The notes under the pieces are model-generated. The model saw only the letters and a list, made by a program, of their open reading frames with translations. It was not told the DNA's origin and did no database searches. DNA of 64,000 nt, taken from Lineus longissimus (Eukaryota; Nemertea; Pilidiophora; Heteronemertea; Lineidae). The stretch lies in the NCBI RefSeq assembly GCF_910592395.1, contig NC_088317.1:8930001-8994000 (forward strand), given 5' to 3'. Positions 1 to 10,700 of this stretch are shown here, one piece after another; position 1 is the stretch's first letter; every line of letters starts with the position of its first letter. The position numbers and the translations under genes were made by a program.

Positions 1-3
1 TAG

Positions 4-552
4 GGTAATATTTATGCCGGAAAATCAAAGTTAGTTGAAAGTATGAAAGAATTCAAAGATGTAGAGTTTATTCCAGCGCCTATAAATGAATGGAAAAATT
101 ATAATGGAAAAATTTAGTTGGAACTTATGTACAGTAACCCTTAATAATATTCTGAAGAATTTCAAATGATGGCGTTAGAAACGACTTTTAGAGACAATAA
201 CAGTGCAGACTCTAATAAAACAATATATTCTGAGAGAAGTATTTTCTCCACCCATCATGTTTTTTCACGTTTGGGCCATTTGGACGGGAATTTAACTCGG
301 GAGCAATTTAAGAAGTTGGGGAGTAAGTATTCTGAATACTACCATAAAATATGTGATACTGGAAAACTTCCAAAAATCGTGATTTATCTTAGAACAGATC
401 CGAATGTTTGTTATGGGAGAATGCAAGAACGAAACCGTCCAGAAGAAAGGTATATTAGTTTAGAACATTTAAATTATGTTCATTACCTTCATGAGGAAAC
501 ATTCATTAAAAATAGAGAATATTTGTCTATACCTCCTGGTGTTATTGTTTAA
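4..552 (+). pseudogene. Deoxynucleoside kinase remnant
   Basis: Frame 1 encodes a dNK-type nucleoside kinase, which phosphorylates deoxynucleosides in the salvage pathway. The window opens at the P-loop (GNIYAGKS, where the family has GNIGAGKS). Further on are a W-K-N-Y-N-G segment, an F-Q-M-M-A-L-E helix, the ERSIFSTHHVF segment (dNK family E-R-S motif) and the LID region with R-N-R-P-E-E near the C terminus. The frame is broken by a TAG at 115-117 and two TAA codons at 142-147, so it is a pseudogene. Only the first residues are missing at the window edge. It lies just upstream of the HNH gene on the same strand, so I assign it to P0. A nucleoside kinase is not a standard Polinton gene. Confidence 0.8.
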
Positions 553-612
553 GACGATAACGATAGAACCGAAAATGTAAAAAATATATTCATTAACCTA
601 ATGTAAACTCAT

Positions 613-706
613 GAATACAACTACTGTTCAAAATGTAAAATAAATAAACCTTACGAATATTATTCTAAAAATAATAAATCACAAGATGAGTTGCAGGGTT
701 ACTGTA
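613..706 (+). pseudogene. HNH nuclease gene, 5' part (P0), cut by P1
   Basis: The frame from 613 encodes a Cys-rich segment of the form Y-C-S-K-C-K...Y-C-K. It matches the zinc-ribbon region of the intact HNH gene in P1 (12678-13652), where C-x-x-C pairs precede the nuclease part. It stops abruptly at the P1 terminus. The same reading frame resumes after P1 with C-K-Y-C, and the rest of the protein follows at 19362-19714. No clean start codon is visible in this frame because a TAA lies at 604-606, so the start is also decayed. Confidence 0.75.
701..706. repeat. Target-site duplication of P1, left copy
   Basis: ACTGTA lies directly before the left end of P1. The identical hexamer lies directly after its right end at 19362-19367. 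Six base pairs is the known duplication length of Polinton integrases. Confidence 0.93.
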
Positions 707-915
707 AGAATATATGTATTGTGGTGCTAGGAATATAGGTATTTTGAAGCTATTTTGACCAAAGACCTTACATGTCTTTTGCCCCAAATAAGCCTACAAC
801 CCCTAAGAACCAGACACCACAATACATATATTCTATCATTCATGAGATTCCCAGTGAAGCGTTGCAATGAAATGGTCAATGAAATGGTGAGGGAATACTA
901 GAGCTCAATGGGTTA
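707..915 (+). repeat. P1 left terminal inverted repeat (209 bp)
   Basis: The first 20 bases, AGAATATATGTATTGTGGTG, start with the AG typical of Polintons. The repeat matches the reverse complement of 19153-19361 with three mismatches and no indel. The TIR is itself partly palindromic: the same 20-mer recurs inverted at 815-834, so the outer 128 bp (707-834) could fold on its own. Confidence 0.95.
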
Positions 916-987
916 TTCCATTAAAATAAATGGCTTTTTTACTGTCTTCATTATCCAAAATTCAAGGAATAAATTCAAGTAAATTAA

Positions 988-2374
988 ATGTATTATCCAA
1001 TAGCAAATCAACATAAAAGTAAATTCACCTATGACTTCTTTAATTTAGAAGTAACTGTTAATACTAATAACTTCTTCAGACTACAAGAAACTAAGATAAC
1101 ACTTGGGTTTTTGAGCCTGAAAAATAAGAAAGACTGACTGCGACTGGAAAAGAATCCATTATCGTTTTACCAGAACCAATTTAACATGGCTGTTTGGTTT
1201 GCTACAACAGGTTGTGGTATTTCAATAGACGATCACTTGAATCACAGTGACCCATTGTTAAGGTCAATTTACAGGTTTCATGTTTACTATCAAATATTGA
1301 AGATCATGAAGAATCTAGAGATACCAATTCCAGGTGAAAGTGATTTTAATGAGACAAACAATAACATTAACCGTAGGAAACTAGGAGGGTTATTGAGTGA
1401 ATTTGGTTTAAAAGACGAGTACGATTTATCGGTGTTTGAAAATAACGGTGGTTGGAGGTCATGGAGTGTACCGGATTACAACCCGAACATAACTGATCCC
1501 GGATATTACATCAATGATTCTAAAATCAATTTCTTCCTCATGCAAGTTCATGAAAATAGAATGCCACCAATGTTCAGTAAAGACTGGGATGCTGGAATGG
1601 CTAATTTCAAATATCCTGATACCTTCATTAAGTATCATGTGAAACAACACAAGAATGTATTTGATGTAATTACACAAAATGAATGTCAAACCTATCAACA
1701 ATTCATGATATTTAAAACAAATGGTTTCTCTAATCCTGGAATAGAGAGGTTGAATGACACAATAAGAACATATGTTTACTGTATTCTGGGTGCTCAGGCG
1801 TTGACCAGAACACCAATAATTGGAGTACCGGGTACAGAATTGGATGCTCAGAAGGAATTTAACAAACTATTAAAGGACTCGATTAATCAACATCCTGATA
1901 TTCCCACTTCAATTCAAAGATATCAAAAAGCAGTGAGTGACACTCATACAAGACTAGATTATGTAATAGCACCAGGATTGTATGTCATAGGATCAAATAT
2001 GGTACTCGTTATTGGTAAGCTGGATAACTACAATAATAACATTTTAATAGCACCAAAAAATGCTAAACCCGGTAAGAATGACATTAACCACAAAAAGACC
2101 ACCACCACTGATGGAAGGAAATAGTTCTAAGAAAATAAGAGTTAAGAGTAGTGTTGGTACTGTCAAGACGGACTTCGTCCTGAGAGCAAAGCTCGAGACC
2201 AGTCATACACCAAAGAGTAATGTTGATACACCAAAAACAACTGAAACCTCAAAGAATACTCCTACTACTACTAAACTTGACACCAAAGTTGAGAAGGTGG
2301 ATGATACTCATGAAACAATTAAATTCATGTTTTACTCAGTTGTTGGTACATTGATTGTTTTTATGGTTAGATAA
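988..2374 (+). pseudogene. Conserved Polinton membrane-anchored protein, broken
   Basis: Homologous along its length to the intact 414-aa protein of P2 (43257-44501). Shared blocks include D-P-L-L/V-x-S-I-Y/F-R-F-H-V-Y and R-T-Y-V-Y-C-I-L-G-A/S-Q. The frame opens at ATG 988, within TTAAATG, and meets a TGA at 1135-1137. It continues to 2124, and the C-terminal part then runs in another frame (about 2090-2374) after a shift in an A-rich run near 2090-2096. The C terminus is a single hydrophobic segment, so the protein is likely tail-anchored in a membrane. Function is unknown. A double-hairpin repeat lies inside the C-terminal part at 2169-2197. Two breaks make this copy a pseudogene unless they are assembly errors. 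Confidence 0.75.
2169..2197 (+). repeat. Double-hairpin repeat, copy 1
   Basis: GGAC-TTC-GTCC followed by GAGC-AAA-GCTC. It is read in frame as DFVLRAKLE inside the C-terminal part of the membrane protein gene. Confidence 0.85.
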
Positions 2375-2384
2375 ATAAGTAATT

Positions 2385-4027
2385 ATGGCTGAAGGAGGTG
2401 AAAATTATGAAATGAGTGATTACTATCCACATTACAATCCTGATTACGATCCTGATTACGAACCTGATTACAAACCTGAGGATTATGTTGATATCTTTGG
2501 TTTTAATAAAAAGCCTCGATATGATGACACAACATACAACACAGGAGGTGAAGATTATGCTGATATCTTTGGTTTTAATAAAAAGCCTCGAGATAATGAC
2601 ACAAAATACGACACAGGAGGTGAAAATCTTACTGATGAAACTTCATTCACTAAAACTCCAGAAAGGCCAGGCACAACATACAACACAGGAGGTGAAAATC
2701 TTACTGATGAAACTTCATTCAGTACACCAGAAAGAGTAAGAGGTATTGTCCCTGAATTGATGGAAAAGGAGTTAAGTTACGATACAATAGAGGATAAACT
2801 TGATACAGCATTGGGAGGATCAAACTGGAAGTATGACAAGAAAAAATTGAGTAATCTTTCACCACACATTAGTTACAAAGGTAACAAACTTTATTACAAT
2901 CCGACAAATTCTGATTTTGATTTGATAAAAGATAAACTAGGAAACAAAAATTTATTTGAATATCCTGATAAAAATGGAGAAAAGATAAAGTTTATTCCTT
3001 CAACTAAGGATAATGGAAGCTTCTATGCTGAAGGCACATTAAAGACTAAGTTTGGTACTAGATTTGCTGACATGATTAAAGATATGATTGCACCTGACCC
3101 ACCAGTAAGGGAACCTAAATCTGCATCCACTCAAACAGATATATTAATTAATGAGGTAAACAGTTCAAACAAACCAATAGATAAACTGATAGATGCTACT
3201 GATGATGAACTTAAATCACTGGGTTTTACTGAATATGCCTTGAGAGAACTTAGAGGGTTAAAACACGCTGGTGATGATCTAGCTGCAGTAAAGATGGATA
3301 AGGACATGCAAATAGAGGAATTAAAAGATCAGCTTCATAATTTAACAAGAGACTATGTAAAGTCTGTAGAAGAAGATACTAAAGATAAAGGAGAGTTGAA
3401 AAAGCAAATAGATGAACTAAATGACAAATTGTATGAGGAACAGTCAAAGGTATGGAGGTTAGACAATGACAGGGAGTCACAAACTAGAAGAATTAAACGT
3501 TTAATTGTTGATTTCTAAAGAAACCAGATTCAACTATTCCTCTGAAGGACAGAATAAAGTTACTTTTTAAGACGTATGGTGTAACTATTAGCGCCATAAT
3601 AACAGCTGTTGTAATGACATTTACAACTCTAGGTCTCAGTATCAGTAGTGCTTTAAGTGGTGCCACTAAATCTGTAAAACCAACTCCAGGACCAGACCCA
3701 ACTCCAGGACCAGAACCAACTCCTGGACCTACACCAGAACCTGGACCAGGACCAAAACCATCAATACCAGATAAAGTAAAAGAAGGTCTCAAGAAGTTTG
3801 CTGAATGGCTAAAAGAACTAGCCAAGAAATCAGCTGCGGCTTTACCGGGAATCATCGGTTCTATCGTATCATTTCTCCTGAAAACAATTGGTGCAGTTGT
3901 TGGCTTTCTAGCTGAACATCTGATCATAGCAGTTATTGCTATTGTGAGCTCCATAATCTATGGTTTAATAGAGGGTGTTAAAGCCTTAAAATCACGTAAA
4001 ACAGTAAAAAAACATAAAAGGTCTTAG
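2385..4027 (+). pseudogene. Large structural-type protein with Pro-rich stalk and C-terminal membrane segment; one frameshift
   Basis: The first part (2385-3518, 377 aa) is acidic. It opens with Y/D-rich short repeats (PDYDPDYEPDY) and repeated FGFNKKPR and TGGENLTDETSF units, then a globular part and a coiled coil. The frame stops at 3516-3518. Homology to the 651-aa protein of P2 (35331-37286) continues in the next frame from about 3518 through a hydrophobic segment, a Pro-Gly-Pro-rich linker (PTPGPDPTPGP) and a second hydrophobic segment (ALPGIIGSIVS, VVGFLAEH). So this is one gene with a frameshift near 3515. Function is unknown; stalk, scaffold or membrane roles are possible. The start follows the preceding gene by 10 bp. 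Confidence 0.75.
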
Positions 4028-4163
4028 GTGAACTTCTATCAAAACAATGTTTAAAAAATAATTATCATGTAAATATGAATAAATACATCTCATTTAAAGA
4101 TCATTATTCTAGTGAGTGGAACAATGAGAATCTTACTGGATTCCTTCGTCCTAGGGTTATGGA

Positions 4164-4192
4164 TCGAGCTATGCTCTCAGGACTGCGTCCGA
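4164..4192 (-). repeat. Double-hairpin repeat, copy 2
   Basis: Reverse orientation: GAGC-TAT-GCTC then GGAC-TGC-GTCC. It is in frame inside the zinc-ribbon gene. Confidence 0.85.
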
Positions 4193-4255
4193 CTAGAAAT
4201 TTTAGTGAAGAAAATGACAGCAAGAATTATGACAGTGGGAAATTTGATAAGCCTA

Positions 4256-4285
4256 CTCGAGCTATGCTCTCAAGACGAAGTCTGA
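4256..4285 (-). repeat. Double-hairpin repeat, copy 3
   Basis: GAGC-TAT-GCTC then AGAC-GAA-GTCT. The second stem has changed on both sides (GGAC/GTCC to AGAC/GTCT) and still pairs. Confidence 0.8.
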
Positions 4286-5168
4286 CTGAGACACACAAAG
4301 TAGTCCTGCCAAGAATGAAAGAATATGACGTCAGTACCAACACTAATGCCCAATTCTGCCGTAATTGTAAAAGGTGGACCCTTTTTGAGTATCAAAAAAA
4401 CTTGAATTCAGCAAGGTACGCAGCTAAAACTGTGAAGTATCAATTCTGCACCAATTGCAATTCGACTACTTACGATGATGATTTTAAAACTCTTGAGATC
4501 AATATTGACAACAAGACACGTTACTTTGACAGTATTCTAAGGAAACTTGGATGGAGGCGGCTGTCCGAATCGGCAGTTAAGTATTTAAAGGACTTTGCGG
4601 AAGGGTATTTACAGTGCTACTTTTCAAGTCACAGAAAATGTCTTAGTAAGCAGAGATATGAAAGTACTCTTCAGTCAGCCCTAAAAATGGGTATTAACAC
4701 TCTCCCCTCTAAGTTATGTAACCAAGGGTTACATGGTGAAGCCATGCTTTTTAAATTTCACTGTGGGGAATATGATTGGTTTCTTGCCATTGAATTTATT
4801 AACAGGGCAATTGGTAAACCGCAATTAACCGATGAGAATATCACTGACCTTAGACTAGTGTACTATGCTTTCCTTAGATTTCTGCAATACTGTGGTGTCA
4901 AGGTCACCATTAACTACAAGGTATTTTTACACCAAGCCTTTAAAACGCTGAAAATTGATTATGTAATATTTACACCTTTTTTAACCAACAAGGAGCGAGT
5001 TAATGATTTGTAGAGATTATGGTATGATTTCACTCAAAGTATTTTCTTCCAGAATTACAAGGTTGAGAAGGAATATGACCAGGATATTGACAAGCAGTTT
5101 GACGTTTTACTGAGTGCCAGTGCAGGTAGAGACAATAACTGCATCAGTAGTATTAAGTTTACACCAGC

Positions 5169-5227
5169 CGGACTTCGTCCTGAGAGCATAGCTCGAGCCG
5201 GACTTCGTCCTGAGAGCATAGCTCGAG
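5169..5227 (+). repeat. Double-hairpin repeat, copies 4 and 5 in tandem
   Basis: Two identical 29-bp copies (5169-5197 and 5199-5227) at a 30-bp spacing, each GGAC-TTC-GTCC then GAGC-ATA-GCTC. The 30-bp period keeps the reading frame at the C terminus of the zinc-ribbon gene. Confidence 0.9.
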
Positions 5228-5298
5228 CTAGTGTTAAGATGTAATAAAGTTGTGAAAACAGCATTTTGCACTTAACAGTCATTTTTCCATAATTTTAA

Positions 5299-6120
5299 AT
5301 GAATAATCAGCAAATGAATAGTCAGACATCTGCAGTGATTGAACAACAGATGAAACAGATTGGTGTTATGAGTCCTGAGACCTTAGCTCGAGTTGGGGCT
5401 TCTAACCAACAGAACACTGGTAGTTACCAACAAAACAGAACTAACTTTCAACAGAACTGCTCTACAAATCAACAAGTTTCAAACAAGCAGTTGAATAGTT
5501 CAAATTTTGTTACTCCTAGTCAAGGAATAGTCAATTCTAGTTGCCAACTAGGATCAACTAGCAATCAACAAGGTTCAAGTAGCAATCAACAAAATTTGAA
5601 CTATTTGACTGATAGTGGCCTTAAAGCCAAACAAGACTTAGAGATTCTAGTTGCAACTGGTAAAAGCAAGGATTTCCTTAATAAACAAATAACTTTTAAT
5701 GACTTAGATAATATGACTGAAAAAGAAATCTTAAAACACCATAGAATGTATGAAACAAAGATGGCTGCCAGACTTAATGATTCTTTGGGTAAGACAGTAC
5801 TTAAAGCTTACACTAAATTATCAAGGTGGTTATTACCAATAGATGATGAAGATGATCTTTATCATGATCTTAGAAATGATTATTTGATAACTAACGAGTT
5901 GGATAAATGGCTTGGATGGTTGAGTTTGAGAATGGGTGCACTAACTGCACTTGCTTCAACAACACTTATTACTTTAGGTCATTGTCATGAGGAATCATCT
6001 ATGAATACATCGAGTATGACTGCATCAAATATGAATACACCAAATATGACTGTCTCTGAATGTGACAAACCAATAGATGAAAGTCTAGATATCACAGGTA
6101 GTGATGATAAAGAAGACTAA
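5299..6120 (+). CDS. Conserved Polinton protein with Gln/Asn-rich N terminus
   Basis: 273 aa, starting at ATG in TTAAATG. Residues 1-110 are low-complexity Gln/Asn/Ser. Residues about 140-235 align with most of the 139-aa P2 protein at 39358-39777, through an E-K-E-I-L-K-like helix, a conserved D-D/N-x-L pattern, an L-x-N-D-x-x-I segment and a hydrophobic Ala/Thr/Leu-rich stretch. The tail is Met/Ser/Asn-rich and acidic. The hydrophobic stretch could be a membrane segment. A degenerate double-hairpin copy may lie at 5371-5392. Function is unknown. Confidence 0.75.
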   Translation: MNNQQMNSQTSAVIEQQMKQIGVMSPETLARVGASNQQNTGSYQQNRTNFQQNCSTNQQVSNKQLNSSNFVTPSQGIVNSSCQLGSTSNQQGSSSNQQNLNYLTDSGLKAKQDLEILVATGKSKDFLNKQITFNDLDNMTEKEILKHHRMYETKMAARLNDSLGKTVLKAYTKLSRWLLPIDDEDDLYHDLRNDYLITNELDKWLGWLSLRMGALTALASTTLITLGHCHEESSMNTSSMTASNMNTPNMTVSECDKPIDESLDITGSDDKED

Positions 6121-6169
6121 ATTAACCTGGTTATGAGAACATAGTTCGAATTAAATTCGGCTAAGATAA

Positions 6170-6676
6170 ATGGAACTTGAAACTGTAACTGATACTACTC
6201 GAGCTATGCTCTCAGGACTAAGTCCGACTAAAGTTTCAGTGTCTAAGAAACCTCGATCAGAGAAACAATTAGCATGGTCTAGAGAACTGGGTAGAAGATC
6301 TAAGGAATTTAAGAGGATAAAAAAGGATAAGACGACATTTAAAGTACAGGACTCTGTCCCAAAAAACAGAGTTATGGAAAAGGAGGAAGAAGAAGTAGAG
6401 GAAGAAGAACCACAATCTCAAAATACTGATGTATCACTGCGTGAATCTAGTAGTAATACCTATGTCTATGTACTAGGTTTAGGTGCCGTTATTTTAGCAG
6501 CATTCATTATGTTTAAGAAACTTCCTAAAAAAGTAAGTAAAGAGCAGCGATCAGGCTTGAATCGAGCTATGCTCTCAGGACAAAGTCCGAATGAAGCAGT
6601 CATGAAGGGATCAATTAACCCTCTTGTTAAACCTGTAGTTAAAGAGAAGAAATGTACTATTCCTTTAATGGAATGA
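6170..6676 (+). CDS. Basic single-pass membrane protein
   Basis: 168 aa, start in ATAAATG. A basic stretch (EKQLAWSRELGRRSKEFKR, residues about 30-50) is followed by an acidic run and one transmembrane helix (VYVLGLGAVILAAFIMF). The P2 protein at 38030-38341 has the same layout, with a matching KRVEWGKKLGQLNKGKKK segment before its helix, so the two are probably orthologous. The basic face may bind DNA or membranes, which is inference. Two double-hairpin repeats interrupt the gene (6198-6227 and 6562-6590), both read as RAMLSG. Confidence 0.75.
   Translation: MELETVTDTTRAMLSGLSPTKVSVSKKPRSEKQLAWSRELGRRSKEFKRIKKDKTTFKVQDSVPKNRVMEKEEEEVEEEEPQSQNTDVSLRESSSNTYVYVLGLGAVILAAFIMFKKLPKKVSKEQRSGLNRAMLSGQSPNEAVMKGSINPLVKPVVKEKKCTIPLME
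6198..6227 (-). repeat. Double-hairpin repeat, copy 6
   Basis: GAGC-TAT-GCTC then GGAC-TAA-GTCC, in frame near the N terminus of the basic membrane protein. Confidence 0.85.
6562..6590 (-). repeat. Double-hairpin repeat, copy 7
   Basis: GAGC-TAT-GCTC then GGAC-AAA-GTCC, in frame after the membrane helix of the same gene. Confidence 0.85.
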
Positions 6677-6689
6677 TCTCATCAGGTGG

Positions 6690-7721
6690 TCAGACTTCGT
6701 CCTGAGAGCAGAGCTCGAGTCCGAGGTGCTTGTCTTCACCACAAGAGTTTAACTCTATTCGGACTTTGTCCTGAGAGTTTAACTCTATTCTTAACTCTAA
6801 AGAAACCTCTGTTCCTCTGAAATTAACTAGCTTACCATTCTCATCAGTGATTTCGAATTTAATGTGATTAGTACACTTATTTATCGTTTTCTTACAATTC
6901 GGTTCGTATCGCTGCATTTTTATTTGGTCACCATCTTCTACAGGTATGATGCAGAAAATGTTAGATGGTTTATTGTTGTAGAGGGTCTTAGCTTTGTCAA
7001 CCAAATTAGCTTGCAGGAATAGATATTTCCTGTAAAAGTTGAGTGGTCTTGTGGAGTAGTATTTTCCTTTCTTGGTGAATTTAGTTTGCTTAAAGCCAAA
7101 CCACTCATTCACCACTGTGAGCTGTTTTTCTATCACCTCTCTTATGGTTTTTCTTATTTGAAAACCTTCTGTGTTTCTCTCAATCTTGATTTTTTCATTT
7201 TTATCTAACTTGTATACTTTCAGAGGGTACTCTTTATCCTCTGTAAGTTCAAGGGTTATGTAATTATTGTTATCACAGTTGATCTTAATGTGGCTAATTC
7301 CAATTTCTTTTATGTATTTTTGCCATACCTCACAAAACTCACTTAAACTAAAATGTCGAGAGTATGGAAATGTGTATTGAGTAATGGTGTCTTTAGTTGT
7401 GGTAGATTCATTTTCCAAATACCGTTCGCAAACTTTCATGACTTCCTTTTCAAGTGTATCTGTTTCAAGTCCAGGAGCAAATAATGTCCTAAATTCATCC
7501 ATACACCATAATTGTTTATCTAAGGGCTCATTTGTTGTAATTCTGGTTATTTCGACTAGAAATGAGAAAATCCTGACTCCCTCTGGTAGAAAATCACCTG
7601 TCCTCCATGAATTGTAAAAGGTTATCGATTTCAAAGTAATGGATTTTATGTCTAATTGGTCTGTTAAGTAGTACTCAAATTTGGCTTCATTACATTCTTG
7701 TTCATTGATTATGAAGTCCAT
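6690..7721 (-). CDS. Second penton/minor-capsid-like protein
   Basis: 343 aa. The N-terminal segment (LKSITFYNSW) and the C-terminal segment (F-E-I-T-D-E-N-G-K-L-V-N-F-R-G, then a Leu-rich strand) follow the pattern of Polinton minor capsid proteins. The C-terminal pattern matches I-R-L-T-D-E-K-G-D-I-I-D-L-N-G of the penton-like protein at 16071-16838. This gene is much longer and sits far from the capsid cluster, between two + strand genes. It may be a vertex, spike or fibre-associated paralogue. Its last about 30 residues are encoded by double-hairpin repeat DNA. There is no clear counterpart in P2. Confidence 0.55.
   Translation of the reverse strand: MDFIINEQECNEAKFEYYLTDQLDIKSITLKSITFYNSWRTGDFLPEGVRIFSFLVEITRITTNEPLDKQLWCMDEFRTLFAPGLETDTLEKEVMKVCERYLENESTTTKDTITQYTFPYSRHFSLSEFCEVWQKYIKEIGISHIKINCDNNNYITLELTEDKEYPLKVYKLDKNEKIKIERNTEGFQIRKTIREVIEKQLTVVNEWFGFKQTKFTKKGKYYSTRPLNFYRKYLFLQANLVDKAKTLYNNKPSNIFCIIPVEDGDQIKMQRYEPNCKKTINKCTNHIKFEITDENGKLVNFRGTEVSLELRIELNSQDKVRIELNSCGEDKHLGLELCSQDEV
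6691..6790 (+). repeat. Double-hairpin repeats, copies 8 and 9 (cluster)
   Basis: Copy 8 (6691-6719) is AGAC-TTC-GTCC then GAGC-AGA-GCTC. Copy 9 (about 6760-6786) is GGAC-TTT-GTCC followed by AGAGTT-T-AACTCT, and the same AGAGTT-T-AACTCT hairpin also precedes it at 6744-6756. The cluster forms the 3' end of the second penton-like gene. Confidence 0.8.
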
Positions 7722-7777
7722 TTCTATTTAATTCAAGAGATTTATTGAATTTAATAAATTTTAATCTAATAAATAGA

Positions 7778-10700
7778 ATGACTGATAAGAATCAGAAAAT
7801 ACTTTGCACTACATGTGACAAGTACATATCCTACAATAATATGGCTATTCACAGGAGAACCAAAGGTCACTTAAGTAAATTAAATCCGGATTATGTCCCT
7901 ATTGCTCAACCCCGAGCCCCATCACTGATCCCTAAAACTATGGATAAGAAACTTGCATTTGAGGAAAATGAGCTAGATGGCATAAAGAAAGTGAGTGGAA
8001 TAGAAATAGTAAAACAATTTGGAAAGCCTGTAGTCACCATTAGTTTGAAGATTGACAGAGAAGCTAAACAAGTGTATGAATACAGAGATAAATTAGAGGA
8101 GGTATTATTTCAACTCAATGATTACCATCACAAAATTAGCATATCAGTATTTGCTCAGTTTGATCGTCAGGGTGAAAGTGTAACACACCCCATACAGTCC
8201 CCAATGGAAAGCATAATTTCAAGGAACCAGGCAATTTATGCCATAACCAACCATTTAAACTACATTAAGACACAGATTGAGGAAAGGTACTTTCAAGGTT
8301 CTGGACTTACTTTAAATAAAATAGAGTCTTGTAACATGACCATCTGTTCTTACAAGAGGTGTAAAGGTGGTCATTACACTAAATTACCATTTAAAACAAA
8401 AGCAGTAATAAATGTGGAATCAAATGACAATAAATGTTTTCTCTGGTCTTTATTGGCCGCTAAATATCTGAAAGAAAATCCAGAGACGGACTTTGTCCTG
8501 AGAGCAGAGCTCGCGAGTACATTAAATATTACTACCGATATGCTACAAAATACTGATATCAAAATCAAATCATTTCCTGTATGTATTCAAAAGGATATCC
8601 CTAAGATAGAGAGTGATAATAATCTCAAAATTAATGTGTTCAAGTTAGAGAACAAATGGGCTAAAAGCACCTGTGAGGCAAAACTAGAACCTCTCTGCCT
8701 GTCCAAGAATTATGATGATGATGATGTCATTGATCTGCTGTATTTCAAGGACCATTTCATGTACATAAGAGACATCAATCTTTTCTTCAGGACACTAGCT
8801 CATAGAGTGTATCTTTGCAGGAGATGCATGAATTACTTTTACAGGAAGTCAACACTAGATAAGCATAAAAAGAAATGTGGAGAACACGATTACTGTAAGA
8901 TTACTTTGCCTCCACCTAACAGTAAATGGTCACAAATTAAATTTGAAAAACACTCATTCAAAAATAGAGTTCCGTTTGTGATCTATGCTGATTTCGAAGC
9001 GATAAGCACAACCGTCAATGATAACACAACTCAGACAGATACCACTGTTACCACTAAAAAACTTTTTAAACAAAATGCATCAGCTGTTGGTGTTTATGTT
9101 CACTCAGACTACACACACCTTTACAGTAGCCAGTATGTGTCTCACAGGGGTGCTGATGTTGTAGATGTGTTCTGTAATTGGTTAATCAGGATGGAAGAAC
9201 AATTCTCTAATTTATTGAACTGTAACTTTCCTCTAACAATGACAGATGAAGACTGGCATAAATATCAATTAGAAACACATTGTTACTATTGTAATCAACC
9301 TTTGGGATATGACAAGGTCAAGGATCATGATCACTACTGTGGTAGATATCGAGGTGCTGCTCACAACTCGTGTAATTTGAATGAAAAGAAAGCTATGTTT
9401 GTTCCAGTGTTTTTTCACAATCTCAGTAATTACGATTCTCACTTATTTATTAAAGAATTAATGACTAAGCTACCGAAGTACAAGAAACTGAAAATACTTG
9501 CCAAAACATCAGAGGAATACATTTCATTTCAGTTCGGTTGTTTCAGGTTTTTGGACTCGTACAGATTCCTGCAGTCCAGTTTAGACAACATAACCAAATC
9601 AATGTTGGATGATGATTTTAAAATTACCAGACAGCTGTTCCCAAATACCACTGACTTTAAGCTATTGAGGAAGAAGGGTTCAGTACCTTACTCTTTTTAC
9701 ACATCACATGAAAGCTACAATGTTACTTACCTAGAAAAGTCTATGTTTTTTGACGAATTGAAAAATGAAATGGCACCTGATTCTGCCTATGATGAGGCTA
9801 AGGTAATATGGGATCATTTCAAGATCAGGAATCACGGTGAGTTCATTGACCTCTACCTCAAAACTGATGTGATCCTTTTAGCTGATTTATTTGAGAAATT
9901 CAGGGATGTCAATTTGAACTACTTTCAGATAGATCCATGTCACTGTTACTCGGCACCAGGCCTAACCTGGCAAGCTGGTTTGAAGTACACAGGAATAAAC
10001 CTAGAACTACTGACTGATACCAACATCTTACTTACTTTTGAGAAAGCAATACGAGGTGGAATTTCGGGTGTTATGGGAACAAGACATGTCAAGGCAGATG
10101 AACACCACAAACTACTCTACGTAGACGCAAATAATCTCTACGGCTGGTCCATGATGGAACCTCAACCATATGGTAGTTTTGAAATGATAGATATTGATCC
10201 ACTTGAGCTATGCTCTCAGGACAAAGTCCGACTTAACATGAATGTTATCAGTAAAGAGCAGATTATGGCAATTCCAAGTGATAGTGAAGTAGGCTACTTC
10301 TTAGAGGTTGATTTGGAGTATCCAGGAAATATTAAATTTAAGTCAAGGAACTTTCCATTCTGTCCCGAATCTCTCTTTATTGAAGATGATGAATTAAGTC
10401 CTTACCAGAGAGAGTTACTGGGCGATGATAAAAGATCAAATGTAGAGAAACTAATACTAACACAAAAGGATAAAACTAATTACATAGTGCATTACAGAAT
10501 GCTACAATTTTACCTCAAGCACGGAATGGTACTTAAGAGGGTTCATTCAGTGATAAGCTTTAAACAATCAAAGTGGTTAGCACCATACATTGATTTTAAC
10601 ACTAAAAGACGTATGGATTCTAAGACTGATTTTGAGAAAGACTATTTTAAGCTCATGAATAATGCGTTCTACGGAAAGACTTGTGAGAATGTAAGGAACA

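Larger units (their letters stand above)
1..706. mobile_element. P0: left fragment of an old Polinton, interrupted by P1
   Basis: This stretch holds a decayed deoxynucleoside kinase gene followed by the first part of an HNH-nuclease gene. The HNH gene continues on the far side of the 18.7-kb element P1 at 19362. The two fragments are therefore one older element split by a later insertion. Its left terminal repeat is not in the window. Coding frames contain several stops, so this copy is dead. Confidence 0.8.
4075..5244 (+). pseudogene. Zinc-ribbon protein, one in-frame stop
   Basis: The frame opens at ATG 4075 and runs to a TAG at 5011-5013, then continues in the same frame to a TAA at 5242-5244. 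That fits a single nonsense change. Residues about 97-136 form a zinc ribbon (C-R-N-C-K ... C-T-N-C-N). The N terminus contains two copies of the double-hairpin repeat, translated as RAMLSGLRPT and RAMLSRRSLT. The C terminus contains two more in tandem. Its place in the gene set parallels the zinc-ribbon protein of P2 (38623-39324), but similarity outside the ribbon is weak. A transcription-factor role is a guess. Confidence 0.6.

Noticed and set aside
707-834. A stand-alone 128-bp MITE with 20-bp TIRs at each P1 end
   Set aside because: The sequence is the outer part of the 209-bp Polinton TIR. Similarity between ends continues to 915/19153 and the 6-bp duplication flanks the whole P1.
7745-7777. 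PolB starting at 7745
   Set aside because: That position is TTG. The first ATG of the frame is 7778 and follows an AATAAATAG leader.
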